In this document: piece by piece, positions 9,466-18,548 of the stretch
Position numbering within the stretch: position 1 is the first letter of the stretch
How the letters are laid out: each line of letters opens with the position of its first letter
Origin: Rhizobium mesosinicum
GTDB lineage: Bacteria; Pseudomonadota; Alphaproteobacteria; Rhizobiales; Rhizobiaceae
Direction of reading: 5' to 3'
NCBI RefSeq assembly: GCF_019511345.1
Contig: NZ_JAEUAK010000007.1
Span: forward strand, 124,001 to 188,000
DNA length: 64,000 bases
The notes under the pieces: generated by a model
Seen by the model: only the letters and a program-made list of their open reading frames with translations
Databases searched by the model: none
Told to the model about the DNA's origin: nothing
Position numbers and translations under genes: made by a program

Positions 9466-10632
9466 CTATGGAGCTTCCGGCGCGTAGGCGTCCTTCGTAT
9501 CGATTTGCGGCTCTACAGACATGCCGGACCGAAGGGTGGCGGAGACACGCTCGTCGTCGATGAGAATCTTCACCGGAATACGCTGTACGATCTTCGTAAA
9601 GTTGCCGGTCGCGTTGTCGGGTGGAAGCAAGGAGAACTCCAAGCCGCTGGCGGGAGAAATACTATCGACGTGTCCCTTGATCTTCAGTTTTGGGAAGCTG
9701 TCCACCCTGATCTCAGCGTGTTGTCCGGGGTGCATGTGTGTGAGCTGGGTTTCCTTGAAGTTCGCCACGATGTAGACCGCATGCAAGGGTACGACGGCCA
9801 TTAGTTGCGTACCTGGTGTCACGAACTGTCCGACCCGGACCGATCGCGCGCCGACCGTCCCGTCAACGGCTGCGACAATGCGGGTATAAGAGAGATTGAC
9901 CTCTGCCTGATCGACGGCAGCCGTGGCCTTGTCCCGTTGAGCTACCGCTTGATCACGCTGCGTCCTCAGGACCTGAACCCTGCTCTGAGCGGAGACGAGA
10001 GCGGCTTGATCGCGCTCAACCGCCGCGGAAGCCTGGTCCAGGATGGATTTGCTTTGCTCCGCGCGCGACAAAGTCCCCGATCCGTTCGAGGTTAGCAGCG
10101 CGTTCCTAGCCGCATCTCCCTTAGCGAAGTTGTAAGACGCTTTGGACACCTCGACGGATGCTCTTGCCTGCTCGATAACCGATGCCTGCAGTTCGATCTG
10201 GGCGTCGAGATTGTCAATCGCAGCGTCTGCGCCATGCAAGTCGGCTCGCGCGGAATTGCGGGCGATCTGGAAGTCCCGATCTTCAATCGTCGCAACGACT
10301 TGACCCGCATTCACGAAATCATTGTCGTTGACCAGAACATCCTTGATGTAACCGGCTACCTTGGGGGCGATGGTGGTATAATCCGCTTTAACATAGGCGT
10401 CGTCGGTCGACTCTATGAACCGGCCAGTCGTCCAGTAGTCGTAGCCGAAGTGAGCGGCATATCCCGCCGCTGCAACAACAGCGATCGCGTACGCGCTTTT
10501 CTTGAGCAAAAGTTTTGGTGATCGGGTCCGCACCTGCGAGAGGGGCTCTGACGTTTGCGGCTCCGCGTCCTCGTTCTGCCCTTCTGGCTCTATACTTTTG
10601 CCAAATGTTTCCTGTCTGGGCAATTCGACCAT
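9466..10632 (-). CDS. HlyD/EmrA-family membrane fusion protein
   Basis: 388 residues: a cytosolic N-terminus, one membrane anchor at about 45-65 (YAIAVVAAAGYAAHFGYDYW), a biotinyl-lipoyl-like hairpin (TIAPKVAGYIKDVLV), a long alpha-helical coiled region rich in A, Q, E and R at about 130-260, then a beta-barrel segment with VGARSVRVGQFVTPGTQL. This is the periplasmic adaptor of EmrAB-type pumps. It is the first gene of the pair, with about 50 bases to the permease. Confidence 0.93.
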   Translation of the reverse strand: MVELPRQETFGKSIEPEGQNEDAEPQTSEPLSQVRTRSPKLLLKKSAYAIAVVAAAGYAAHFGYDYWTTGRFIESTDDAYVKADYTTIAPKVAGYIKDVLVNDNDFVNAGQVVATIEDRDFQIARNSARADLHGADAAIDNLDAQIELQASVIEQARASVEVSKASYNFAKGDAARNALLTSNGSGTLSRAEQSKSILDQASAAVERDQAALVSAQSRVQVLRTQRDQAVAQRDKATAAVDQAEVNLSYTRIVAAVDGTVGARSVRVGQFVTPGTQLMAVVPLHAVYIVANFKETQLTHMHPGQHAEIRVDSFPKLKIKGHVDSISPASGLEFSLLPPDNATGNFTKIVQRIPVKILIDDERVSATLRSGMSVEPQIDTKDAYAPEAP

Positions 10633-10719
10633 GGCCCTATCCTCTCAACACGTTCTGTTGGCAGGCCTAATTGGCCGCCGGTCACGGTCCTACGCGCCCG
10701 GCGGCCGGATTTTCCTCAC

Positions 10720-11478
10720 TTAGGCTGCGGCTTGGGAGCGTCGCGAGTGCCATGTCCTGAAGTCGAGCGTTCCAAGCTTCGCCGTGCCTAACGGAACCAG
10801 CGCCCGGTCATCGACCAGCGTCCCGAAGTACCGCGCCTGAGGATCGACAAGGACTTTTCGAGTATCTCCGATGGAAGCGAGATATTCGGTCACGAAATCG
10901 CTCATCGGCTTCTTCTCGGGGCCGGCGATTTCTATCGTTCGGTTCTCGGCGCTAGCGGTCGCCGCTTCCGCGACGAAGCCCGCGACCTCGTCCGCGGCTA
11001 TCGGTTGGAACGCGCCATGAGGGACGTGGACGGTTCCATCAACCGTAGAACTGTCCGCGATGCCCCCCAGAAACTCGAGAAACTGCGTCGAGCGCACGAT
11101 CGTGTAGGGAACAGCATTCTTCTTGATGAGTGCTTCCTGTGCGAGTTTCGCCCTGAAGTATCCGTTGTCTGGAGATCGCTCGATCCCGACGATGGAGAGT
11201 GCGACATGGTGGCGAACACCAGCGGCGCGCTCCGCCTTGAGCAGATTGGTCGTTGATGTCTCGAAGAACGAAAGCACGGCGCTAGGCTCGTACGAGGGGG
11301 AGTTTGTGACGTCTATTACGACGTTTGCTCCGGCAAGCGCGCCGTCGAGGCCCTCGCCGGTGATAGTGTTCACACCAGTAGAAGGAGAGGACTGAAGTAC
11401 CTCGTGTCCCTGCTTTCGCAGGCGCTCGGCAACTTTTGTCCCGATCAGGCCGGAGCCTCCGATAATGACGATTTTCAT
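10720..11478 (-). CDS. NAD(P)-binding SDR-like protein (NmrA/atypical family)
   Basis: 252 residues with an N-terminal Rossmann motif IIGGSGLIGTKVAERL (residues 4-19) and a substrate-proximal YTIVRSTQF segment near residue 125, as in NmrA-like and atypical short-chain dehydrogenases. No classical YxxxK pair is evident, so it may sense or bind NAD(P) rather than catalyse. It lies on the same strand as the cupin (11578) and the efflux pair but with 87-100 base gaps, so co-transcription is uncertain. The specific reaction cannot be told. Confidence 0.85.
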   Translation of the reverse strand: MKIVIIGGSGLIGTKVAERLRKQGHEVLQSSPSTGVNTITGEGLDGALAGANVVIDVTNSPSYEPSAVLSFFETSTTNLLKAERAAGVRHHVALSIVGIERSPDNGYFRAKLAQEALIKKNAVPYTIVRSTQFLEFLGGIADSSTVDGTVHVPHGAFQPIAADEVAGFVAEAATASAENRTIEIAGPEKKPMSDFVTEYLASIGDTRKVLVDPQARYFGTLVDDRALVPLGTAKLGTLDFRTWHSRRSQAAA

Positions 11479-11577
11479 GGGTCCATACCTTGTTCAGGGG
11501 CGGCACATCAAAGTTCGGATGTGGCCGCCCGGGTTCAGAGAAGATGTGGTTTGAAAGGGTCAGTGCCGTTCCCAACT

Positions 11578-12000
11578 CTAATCGGTAGCGCGATCCGGCA
11601 TCGTGAGTTTCGTCTCGTCCGTGTTGACAACGAAGACCGCGAGAATTTTGGCCGGCTTCGTATCGCTGGCATTGGCACTGACCTGATGGTGGTCACCGGG
11701 CATTTCGGTCCAGTTTTCGCCTGTCTTATAGATCGTCACTTTACCGTCGTTGATCTGGCTTTTGATCTCGCCTTCGATGACGGTAGCGTAGATGAACGCG
11801 CTCTTGGCATGGGTATGGGAGGGGTTACGCCCACCTGGCCCATACTCGACGAGCACGCCGCGCACGCTCTTGCCTGGCACGTTGGGAAGAGGGTGGTCGA
11901 AGACCACGGAGACTTTGGCGCTGCGAGGCTTGTCCGCCGCAGCGGCCGGTACTGCGATCAGCACCGAGCAAAACAAAAAGGTCGCGAGCTTTCGCATCAT
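11578..12000 (-). CDS. Secreted cupin-domain protein
   Basis: 140 residues from the ATG at 12000 (or 139 from 11997), just after AAGGAGAAGC. A signal peptide (MMRKLATFLFCSVLIAVPAAA) precedes a single cupin barrel with the first metal-ligand motif in the region PSHTHAKSAFIYATVIEGE and the second near GDHHQVSANASD. It would act in the periplasm as a small metal-binding enzyme or sensor of unknown substrate. Divergent from the MBL-fold gene at 12313; a shared promoter region of about 310 bases lies between them. The longer in-frame extension to 12294 has no ribosome site and was discarded. Confidence 0.85.
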   Translation of the reverse strand: MMRKLATFLFCSVLIAVPAAAADKPRSAKVSVVFDHPLPNVPGKSVRGVLVEYGPGGRNPSHTHAKSAFIYATVIEGEIKSQINDGKVTIYKTGENWTEMPGDHHQVSANASDTKPAKILAVFVVNTDETKLTMPDRATD

Positions 12001-12312
12001 GCTTCTCCTTGGCTGTTGATCCTGCCTATGACCGACGCGGATCGTATGCGACCTACCGTGAGGAGAAATAGATATACCAAGGTTAGTAACCACGGTCGGG
12101 GAAGGGTCAGTCGAAAACGGGTGCCTTCGATCACGCACTTTGAAGACAACGACTGTTGGTGGGGTCTGCTGGAAGCGTAGCCGATTAGGTCGCGGCGCTA
12201 TGCTCGCGTCGGTCCCAAACCTAAGCATACCTCGACCACCCCCTGGCCTCGATTTAGGGTTCTCCTGCAGCCTATGACCGACAGCTCTCACCAACCACTT
12301 TTGGAGCCTATT

Positions 12313-13251
12313 ATGTCAACGGTAGAAGCAAGACCCACCACTACATCGATCACTGGAGCTATGCTCGGTATCCCGCAGAACGAACTGGTCCCCTCGCGTT
12401 ATGCAGTGCGTGTCGGAGACATCGACGTTCTTGTGATCAGCGACGGCGTGCTTACGCCGCCGGCCGAGTCAATGGCCACCAACGCCGACGCGGCAACCCG
12501 TTCGGCTTGGCTGGACAACATGTTCTTGTCGAAAGACGCTTTCGACTGGGCTTTAAATGCGATCGTTGTGCGCAGCGGCGCGCAAACCATACTGATAGAC
12601 AGCGGTCTGGGGGAGGAATATCCGGACTTCCCTCGTGCGGGCTTGTTTGTCCAGCGGCTGGAGGCAGCCGGGATCGATCTCGCGGCCGTGACCGACGTAG
12701 TTCTTACCCATATGCACTTCGACCACGTCGGCGGATTGCTGGCCGAGGGAGTGAAGGAACGGCTGCGTTCGGGCCTTCGAATACACGTGTCTTCCGCTGA
12801 AGCCGAGTTCTGGAAGTCGCCCGACTTCTCTCGTACCGCCATGCCGCCGGCCCTTGTCGAACTGGCACGACGGGCTTCTCTCGACTTCCTTCGCGAATAC
12901 GGCAGCCATCTTCGAAGGTTCGACGAAGAGGCAGAGGTAGCACCGGGGGTTGTCGTCACTCGTACCGGCGGCCACACCCCCGGACACAGCGTAGTCCGCC
13001 TTGAGTCTGGCGGCGAGCGACTGATGTTCGCGGGCGACGCCATATTTCCGGTTTCGTTCGATCATCCGGAATGGCACAACGGATTCGAGCACGATCCAGA
13101 GGAGGCAACCCGTGTTCGCCTTCGTCTGATGAAGGAACTTGCCGCCAATGGCTCGTGGCTGGTTTCGACGCATTTGCCGTTCCCCTCCGTGGGGCGCGTG
13201 GCGGCTGCCGGCAATCTCTTCCGTTGGGTCCCGGTCTGGTGGGACTTCTGA
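12313..13251 (+). CDS. MBL-fold metallo-hydrolase
   Basis: 312 residues with the beta-lactamase-fold zinc motif THMHFDHVGG (H133, H135, D137, H138), a downstream metal histidine in GGHTPGHSVV and an aspartate in MFAGDAIFP. Length and layout match the AHL-lactonase/hydroxyacylglutathione-hydrolase-like group; the substrate is unknown. The start at 12313 follows TTGGAG with 8-base spacing, better than the 12274 start. No Sec or Tat signal is obvious. Divergent from the secreted cupin. Confidence 0.88.
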   Translation: MSTVEARPTTTSITGAMLGIPQNELVPSRYAVRVGDIDVLVISDGVLTPPAESMATNADAATRSAWLDNMFLSKDAFDWALNAIVVRSGAQTILIDSGLGEEYPDFPRAGLFVQRLEAAGIDLAAVTDVVLTHMHFDHVGGLLAEGVKERLRSGLRIHVSSAEAEFWKSPDFSRTAMPPALVELARRASLDFLREYGSHLRRFDEEAEVAPGVVVTRTGGHTPGHSVVRLESGGERLMFAGDAIFPVSFDHPEWHNGFEHDPEEATRVRLRLMKELAANGSWLVSTHLPFPSVGRVAAAGNLFRWVPVWWDF

Positions 13252-13335
13252 CGGCTATCTGCCATTGAGGCTCGAAACCAAGCGGACCGGCGTGGTCTGT
13301 TCTGAAGCGTGAATCTCGTAGCCGGCGCTTACTAC

Positions 13336-13370
13336 GCCCGTTTCGGCTTTTGCTTGAAGCGGGCGTCGTT
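13336..13370 (+). terminator. Possible hairpin terminator after the MBL gene
   Basis: GCCCGTTTC (13336-13344) pairs with GAAGCGGGC (13356-13364), 8 of 9 bases. It is followed by only a short T-rich tail (GTCGTTTG), so its strength is doubtful. Confidence 0.4.
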
Positions 13371-13529
13371 TGTATGTTGCGTGAGCTGCATGGTCAGGGG
13401 CAATCAAGCAGGTCCGTTATCGCCTGTGACCATTTCGGCATCCGCAGACCGAAGGAAGTTCGGGGGTAGTTCCGTCTAAATTAATCATCCGTTACCGATG
13501 GCGCAGGGAGGCCGCATGCACACTTGCGA

Positions 13530-13661
13530 TTAATGCACGTTCTCGACAATGGGCTGCATGGGTCGAACGTCTACAAGATTCTTGCCGAAGGGGTTTATCG
13601 CAAGCAGCGCGACCAAGATCGCCAGTGCAGACGCGGCGAACAATTTTCGCTGAAAGCTCAT
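13530..13661 (-). CDS. Small hydrophobic protein, 43 residues
   Basis: A short frame beginning MSFQRKLFAASALAILVALL and ending with IVENVH and TAA. A basic N-terminus is followed by one hydrophobic stretch of about 14 residues, as in a small inner-membrane protein or a signal-anchor peptide. Its ATG overlaps the TGA of the upstream gene (ATGA, 13658-13661), a strong sign of translational coupling and so of a real gene. No family recognised. Confidence 0.6.
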   Translation of the reverse strand: MSFQRKLFAASALAILVALLAINPFGKNLVDVRPMQPIVENVH

Positions 13662-13915
13662 GTTGTCCGACCCTCAGGTCCACCTAGATCGGTGGAAGCG
13701 TCCGGAAGCTGGATGTCATCTCTGATGACCCGAGCGAGGTCATCCTCGCCCCGTACGCCAAACTCGAACCAATCGACGAGTGTCTTGGCTTTCGACTGCG
13801 CTTCGGCACTGTCTGGAGAGACACCTGTTTCTGCGCACCAATCCCGGAGAATGCGGTCGAGCGTCTGCATGATCTCGTCCGTAATCGGCTCTTTTGGCCA
13901 GTCTGTCTTCGACAT
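13658..13915 (-). CDS. Hypothetical small acidic protein, 85 residues
   Basis: Starts at the ATG at 13915 after GGGGAATGAG and runs to the ATGA overlap with the 43-residue gene. The protein is soluble and helical-looking (EIMQTLDRILRDWCAETG, AKTLVDWFEFGVR, DLARVIRDDIQLPD). I do not assign a domain. The coupled downstream membrane peptide suggests the two work together. A longer frame to 14005 exists but lacks a ribosome site. Confidence 0.65.
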   Translation of the reverse strand: MSKTDWPKEPITDEIMQTLDRILRDWCAETGVSPDSAEAQSKAKTLVDWFEFGVRGEDDLARVIRDDIQLPDASTDLGGPEGRTT

Positions 13916-14113
13916 CTCATTCCCCGCGCCGTTGATCTGACCCAACTCCCTCCAGGCCTCACGGTTCCAGCTCGTAGATAGAGCTTCGTCAACAACGTCA
14001 CGCAACCCCTTAGAAGGCGTGGGGTAGCGTCATCGTGAATCGGCGGAGGTTTAATGGCTTTTGCCGCGGCTGCCGCAGTCGGAGAAGTCACAGCTGGCCG
14101 CTGGAGCCCTTCT

Positions 14114-14257
14114 TCACGGCAGGATCGCCCACATGAGGGTACCAAAGATCACGATGAAGCCTACAGGCAATGCCAGAAAGCGCGCCATGCCGGCGTTTGT
14201 ATTGTGATGCCCGACCCACGCGAACCACCAGCTCGGGCCTTGATTTCCATCCGACAC
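14114..14257 (-). CDS. Small membrane protein, 47 residues, GTG start
   Basis: A GTG at 14257 is placed 7 bases after AAAGGAG. The product begins with a short polar stretch (SDGNQGP), an aromatic SWWFAWVGHHNTNAG segment, then a hydrophobic helix (FLALPVGFIVIFGTLMWAIL) that ends at the C-terminus. This looks like a single-span inner-membrane protein. No family recognised. Strong ribosome spacing plus the membrane helix support it. Confidence 0.6.
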   Translation of the reverse strand: MSDGNQGPSWWFAWVGHHNTNAGMARFLALPVGFIVIFGTLMWAILP

Positions 14258-14309
14258 GCGCAGGCTCCTTTCCTAAGAAATCAGCAATAGATGACCCGGG
14301 TGGCTAGGT

Positions 14310-14564
14310 TCAGACGCCAGGCGTAACCTTTGGTGGAACCCGCCCGGTGTGATGAACCGGATTATCATCGCCAGCCGCTTCAGCCGGTTTCTCCGTTTGT
14401 TGGGACATTCCAGTACGTGCCGGCGGGGCGTCCGCATCCTCGGTGCCAGATTCGCCCGGTTGATCTGGCGAAGGGATCGGCTCGAGGTCCATTTCCGGTG
14501 GGCTCGGCTTCCAATTCGTGGACGGTACCGGGTCGTTCTGTGGCTTGTCCTTGGGATCGGTCAT
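14310..14564 (-). CDS. Hypothetical proline/acid-rich protein, 84 residues
   Basis: ATG at 14564 sits 7 bases after AAGGAG. The protein is strongly hydrophilic and looks disordered: DPKDKPQNDPVPSTNW, then PSPDQPGESGTEDADAPPA and a Gly/Pro C-terminus. No signal peptide, membrane segment or catalytic motif. It resembles the small disordered proteins common next to stress genes in rhizobia, but no function is claimed. The upstream extension to 14633 lacks a ribosome site. Confidence 0.65.
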   Translation of the reverse strand: MTDPKDKPQNDPVPSTNWKPSPPEMDLEPIPSPDQPGESGTEDADAPPARTGMSQQTEKPAEAAGDDNPVHHTGRVPPKVTPGV

Positions 14565-15043
14565 CGTCGCGCTCCTTCTCTGTCGAGGAGGAACCGGCTG
14601 TCCTCGATAAGGTTCCCTCAACCCCTGGGGCACGGTAGGTTTCGGTTTTAGTTGGACAAGGCCGCTCAGAATTTGCAGTCCGTGGATTGATGACCCGGAT
14701 GCCTCGTACGAGGTTTATAGCCTCAGCAAACCAGATATGAGGCCGACTCTGCTCATGCATGTTCGCAAATCGTAGGTTGAACCCAATACGGGGGCGGACG
14801 ACATAGCGTGCCGGGGCTGGATTAAGACGGCTATCGTGTCGACGCTAGACTGGCTACACGTTCGGCAAAGTGATTCCCGGCCAGCTTCTCGCCCTGACTT
14901 GCAACGTTCAGTTTTGGTTGTATTCTGTCACTCTGCACAGTCTTTGCTCAACGTGGGGGAGAGCTTATGCGGTCGAACCAGAGAGCGACGGCGGTACCAA
15001 ACCGGCCGATTAACCTCACTTCGGCGGCATGAACGGGGGGACA
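14565..15043. other. Gene-free stretch between divergent genes
   Basis: About 480 bases with no convincing frame. It separates the minus-strand small-gene cluster from the plus-strand outer-membrane gene and should hold both promoters. No palindrome or clear promoter consensus was picked out. Confidence 0.4.
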
Positions 15044-15844
15044 ATGCCAAAGTCATTTTGGATACCGATCCCCGCTGAGCTACTGATGACTGCCGTCATA
15101 GCGGCTGCCTCCGGCAGTCTCGCCGCAGACGCGCTTCCTGTCACCGCTCCAAGTCCGGCTGAGCGTGATCCGAACCGCGTCACCTTTGCGTTCTCGCCCT
15201 ATCTCTGGATCGCCGGGATTACCGGTGACACAGCCGTGTTCGGTCTTCCCGAGGTGCACAGCAGCGAAAGTTTCGGCGACATCCTCAAGGACGTCGACTT
15301 CGGTTTCATGGGAGCCGGCGAGCTGAGATACGGATACTTCAGCGTTCTGAGTGACATCTCATACGCCCGCGTTACCTCGGACTCCGCGACGCCTCGCGGT
15401 GTGCTGGCGGACTCCGTCGACCTCAAGCAGGAGACCTTCAGCGCAATGCTGGGTGTCGGATATACGCTGATCGGCAACGAGGAGAGCAGGCTCGACGCGG
15501 TCGTAGGTGCGAAGCTCTGGTGGACGGAGACGACCATATCATTCGCCGGAGGACCTCTTGGCGGAACCTCGGGAACAGATGAAGCGACATGGGTTGACGG
15601 CTTGGCAGGCTTCCGCGGCGTCTACTCCCTCACGCCAGAAATCTATCTAACGGGGTGGGGCTACATCGGAGCGGGCGGAGCCGACCTCGACTGGGATATC
15701 ATGGCTGGTGTCGGCTACAAGTGGAAGGAGTCGATCTCCGCCGTCATCGGCTACCGCGCACTCGGCGTCGACTACTCCAACGGCAGTCTCACCAACGACA
15801 TTGTCGAACACGGGCCCATCCTGGGCGTCGTCTTCCGCTTTTGA
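15044..15844 (+). CDS. Outer-membrane beta-barrel protein
   Basis: 266 residues from the ATG at 15044 (after GGGGGGACA; 15029 is an alternative). An N-terminal signal-like segment ends near SLAADALP. The rest alternates polar and apolar residues with repeated glycine and aromatic positions (FAFSPYLWIAGITG, AMLGVGYTLIG, GLAGFRGVYSL, GWGYIGAGG, VIGYRALGVDYS), ending in the classic C-terminal aromatic signature VVFRF recognised by the BAM machinery. It lies 43 bases upstream of the exported alkylsulfatase-like gene and is likely co-transcribed, suggesting a porin or channel serving that enzyme (inference). Confidence 0.85.
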   Translation: MPKSFWIPIPAELLMTAVIAAASGSLAADALPVTAPSPAERDPNRVTFAFSPYLWIAGITGDTAVFGLPEVHSSESFGDILKDVDFGFMGAGELRYGYFSVLSDISYARVTSDSATPRGVLADSVDLKQETFSAMLGVGYTLIGNEESRLDAVVGAKLWWTETTISFAGGPLGGTSGTDEATWVDGLAGFRGVYSLTPEIYLTGWGYIGAGGADLDWDIMAGVGYKWKESISAVIGYRALGVDYSNGSLTNDIVEHGPILGVVFRF

Positions 15845-15887
15845 TCTGGAGATCGCCACAATTACGTTAGCAATCGGAGGAACTGCA

Positions 15888-17897
15888 ATGAATCGCCGTG
15901 AATTCCTGACAGCCTCAACTTTTGCAGCCATCGGCGGTTGGACCGCCAGCGATACAAACTTGGCATCTCTCAATCCGATCTCATCCGCGTTCGCCCAGGA
16001 TGGCGGACCCAAGCCTCCGACACAACACACCCTAGCTATTAACAAGAAGGTGCTCGAGGAGCTGCCGTTCAACGATCGCACGGACTTCGAGTTGGCGCAG
16101 CGTGGCTTCATCGCAGGACTCCCAGATGGAGTGATCAAGGACCCTGACGGCAAGATCGCGTTCGACGCAAAGAAATTCGCTATCCCCCTCGACCAGCCAC
16201 CGCCCGACACATGGAACCCAAGTCTTTGGCGCGTGTCCCAGCTGGACGGCTTATCAGGCCTCTTCAAAGTCGTAGACCGCCTCTACCAGCTGCGGAGCCT
16301 TGATGTTGCCAACATGACGATCATGGAGGGCGATACTGGCCTCATTATCATCGACTGCTGCGGTACAGTTTCGGCAGCGCGGGCTGGCCTTGACCTCTAC
16401 TACCAGCATCGCCCGAAGAAGCCGATCGTGGCGATCATCATGACGCACAGCCATATCGACCATTTCGGAGGCATCGGTGGTGTGGCCACAGCCGAAGATG
16501 TGGCCGCCGGGAAGATAAAGGTCATTGCGCCGGCCGGCTTCACCGAAGAAGCGGTGAGCGAGAACCTCTACGCCGGAAACGCGATGATCCGGCGATCAAG
16601 CTATCAATACGGGATGGTCCTTCCTAAGGGACCGGACGGTACGCTCGGCTCTGGCCTCGGCATCAGTGGCGCAGACGATCCGCCTACGCTCATCGTTCCG
16701 ACCGCCTTCATTACGAAGACTGGCGAGAAGATGACCATTGACGGGCTTGAGTTCGAGTTCCTGATGGCACCTGGCAGCGAAGCGCCAAGCGAAATGCACT
16801 TCTACACGCCCGCGCTGAAGGCCCTCTGCACTGCCGAGAACGCTTGCCACACGCTTCACAATTTCTATACCCTCCGGGGTGCGAAGACCCGCGACATCTC
16901 GAAATGGGTCAAGTACCTCAACCAGACGCTCGATATGTGGGGCGATCAGGCCGAGGTGCTCTATGCGCCGCATCAATGGCCCGTCTGGGGTAACGCCGAG
17001 ATCAACGACCACATCGAGAAATACCGCGACGTATTCAAGTTTATCCACGACCGGTCTCTTCATCTCGCCAATTCCGGCTACACGATGCCGGAGATCGGCA
17101 CCATGGTCGAACTGCCGCCTGAACTCGCCAACAACTGGGCGACGCGCGGCTACTACGGGACTGTCAGCCATAACAGCCGCGCCGTCTACAATTTCTACCT
17201 CGGCTACTACAGCGGAAACCCGGCGGAATTGAACCCGCTTAGCCCCAAGGACGCAGCCCCGCGTTATGTCGAGATGATGGGTGGTGCCGACGCCATCGTC
17301 GGCAAGGCCCGCGAGGCCTACGAAAAGGGCGAATACCGCTGGGTCGCGCAGTTGCTCGAGCACGTGGTCTACGCCGAGCCGAATAATTTGGATGCCCGCA
17401 ATCTTCAGGCCGATGCGTTCGATCAACTCGCCTACCAGTCGGAGGCCGCGACCTGGCGAAATTTCTACACAATGGGAGCGGTCGAACTTCGCAAGGGCGT
17501 TCCGGAGATCGAAATGGCGATTGGAACCTCACCCGACCTTGTCAAGAACATCCCTCTGGAGATGACCTTTGACTACCTCGGTATCGCGCTGGACGCCGAG
17601 AAGGCGGCCGGCAAGACAATCAAGATCAACTTCGAGGTCGACGGCACCGGAGAAAAGCGCTCCCTCGTGCTCCGCAACAGCGTCCTGAATTCGCGAACTC
17701 GACTTGATCCGTCGCCCGATGCCACGCTGAAGGCCTCAGGAGCTGTGTTGAACGCCGTTCTTATGGGAGGTGACCCCACCAAAGCTGGGGAGATGGGAGG
17801 CCTCACGATTGAAGGTCGGAAGGAAGCGCTGACCGATCTTTTGAGTACCATCGGGACCTTCAAGTTCTGGTTCCCAATCGTGACCAGACCGACCTAG
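15888..17897 (+). CDS. Exported alkylsulfatase-like MBL enzyme (SdsA1-type)
   Basis: 669 residues from the ATG at 15888 behind CGGAGG. The N-terminus NRREFLTAS followed by a hydrophobic stretch and AFAQD is a Tat-like signal with a Gly-Trp core. An MBL catalytic domain carries THSHIDHFGG (about H187, H189, D191, H192), a second metal region AENACHTLHNFYTLRG and downstream LYAPHQWPVWG. A helical dimerisation domain (EYRWVAQLLEHVVYAEP) and a C-terminal SCP2-like domain (MTFDYLGIALDAEKAAGK) complete the type III alkylsulfatase layout of about 660 residues. Likely a periplasmic hydrolase of alkyl sulfates yielding sulfate and alcohol. The frame extends to 15708 without a start signal. Confidence 0.9.
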   Translation: MNRREFLTASTFAAIGGWTASDTNLASLNPISSAFAQDGGPKPPTQHTLAINKKVLEELPFNDRTDFELAQRGFIAGLPDGVIKDPDGKIAFDAKKFAIPLDQPPPDTWNPSLWRVSQLDGLSGLFKVVDRLYQLRSLDVANMTIMEGDTGLIIIDCCGTVSAARAGLDLYYQHRPKKPIVAIIMTHSHIDHFGGIGGVATAEDVAAGKIKVIAPAGFTEEAVSENLYAGNAMIRRSSYQYGMVLPKGPDGTLGSGLGISGADDPPTLIVPTAFITKTGEKMTIDGLEFEFLMAPGSEAPSEMHFYTPALKALCTAENACHTLHNFYTLRGAKTRDISKWVKYLNQTLDMWGDQAEVLYAPHQWPVWGNAEINDHIEKYRDVFKFIHDRSLHLANSGYTMPEIGTMVELPPELANNWATRGYYGTVSHNSRAVYNFYLGYYSGNPAELNPLSPKDAAPRYVEMMGGADAIVGKAREAYEKGEYRWVAQLLEHVVYAEPNNLDARNLQADAFDQLAYQSEAATWRNFYTMGAVELRKGVPEIEMAIGTSPDLVKNIPLEMTFDYLGIALDAEKAAGKTIKINFEVDGTGEKRSLVLRNSVLNSRTRLDPSPDATLKASGAVLNAVLMGGDPTKAGEMGGLTIEGRKEALTDLLSTIGTFKFWFPIVTRPT

Positions 17898-18177
17898 CTG
17901 CTTCCATGTGGTCAGCACAGCCGCGGTGATCATTAATCTTGGCGATGTTGCTTGGAACGAAGCGACGAGGCAAAACCACCCCCGGAAGCAGGCTGTGCCG
18001 GTCGACGGATGGGTTACGCTGTCCCTCGACTTCGCGAGCTGGCCACTTGTGCTGATCTGGGTCCATGTTGACGCTCTGCAAGAGGAGAAAGACTGAATCT
18101 CAGTGCCCCAGGGGATAGAACCACTCGGGACGACAGGTGTCGAGCGGGATCGTAAAACCGCATCAGGGAAAGCTCGG

Positions 18178-18537
18178 TCAGTGGCTGTGTCTTTCGCGCT
18201 TCGTGTGCGGTTGTCTCCATTGCACCGTCGATCGGCTAGCCGACGACCTAGCTCGGATTCTTGGCTTCTGTTCGTCGTCCGGGAGAACCTTTAAGCCCGC
18301 ATCCCTTGCGGCGGCGACGAAGGCTTTTCTGGCCTTCGTGGTATCTGTCTCAAGCTGGACAGCTCTCACGCATGTGGCAAGCGCATGCTGCCATACCGTG
18401 TCGTTCGCCCGTTTCGGCCAGCGCTCAGACATCAATATCCCCATCATGCCAGAGACGGTCGTGGCGGTGCTGAAATGATCTGCATCGGGAAGACCGACTG
18501 CGACTTCCCTGATAGGTGCGAATGCAATGTCGTTCAT
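18178..18537 (-). CDS. DUF982-family protein
   Basis: 119 residues; start at 18537 after AAGGAGGAATTCA. The core matches the rhizobial DUF982 pattern: a tryptophan-proline step in SERWPKR, then W-x-x-ALATCVRAVQLETDTTKARKAF and AARDAGLKVLPDD. Family members are usually 80-100 residues; here the C-terminus continues with a basic Arg/Ser/His-rich tail that may be an artefact of a lost stop or a real addition. Function of DUF982 is unknown. It lies 11 bases downstream of the ku pair on the same strand and may be part of that operon. Confidence 0.8.
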   Translation of the reverse strand: MNDIAFAPIREVAVGLPDADHFSTATTVSGMMGILMSERWPKRANDTVWQHALATCVRAVQLETDTTKARKAFVAAARDAGLKVLPDDEQKPRIRARSSASRSTVQWRQPHTKRERHSH

Positions 18538-18548
18538 TGAATTCCTCC

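Noticed and set aside
16596..17426. 276-codon frame on the minus strand
   Set aside because: Antisense to the alkylsulfatase-like gene; no motif.
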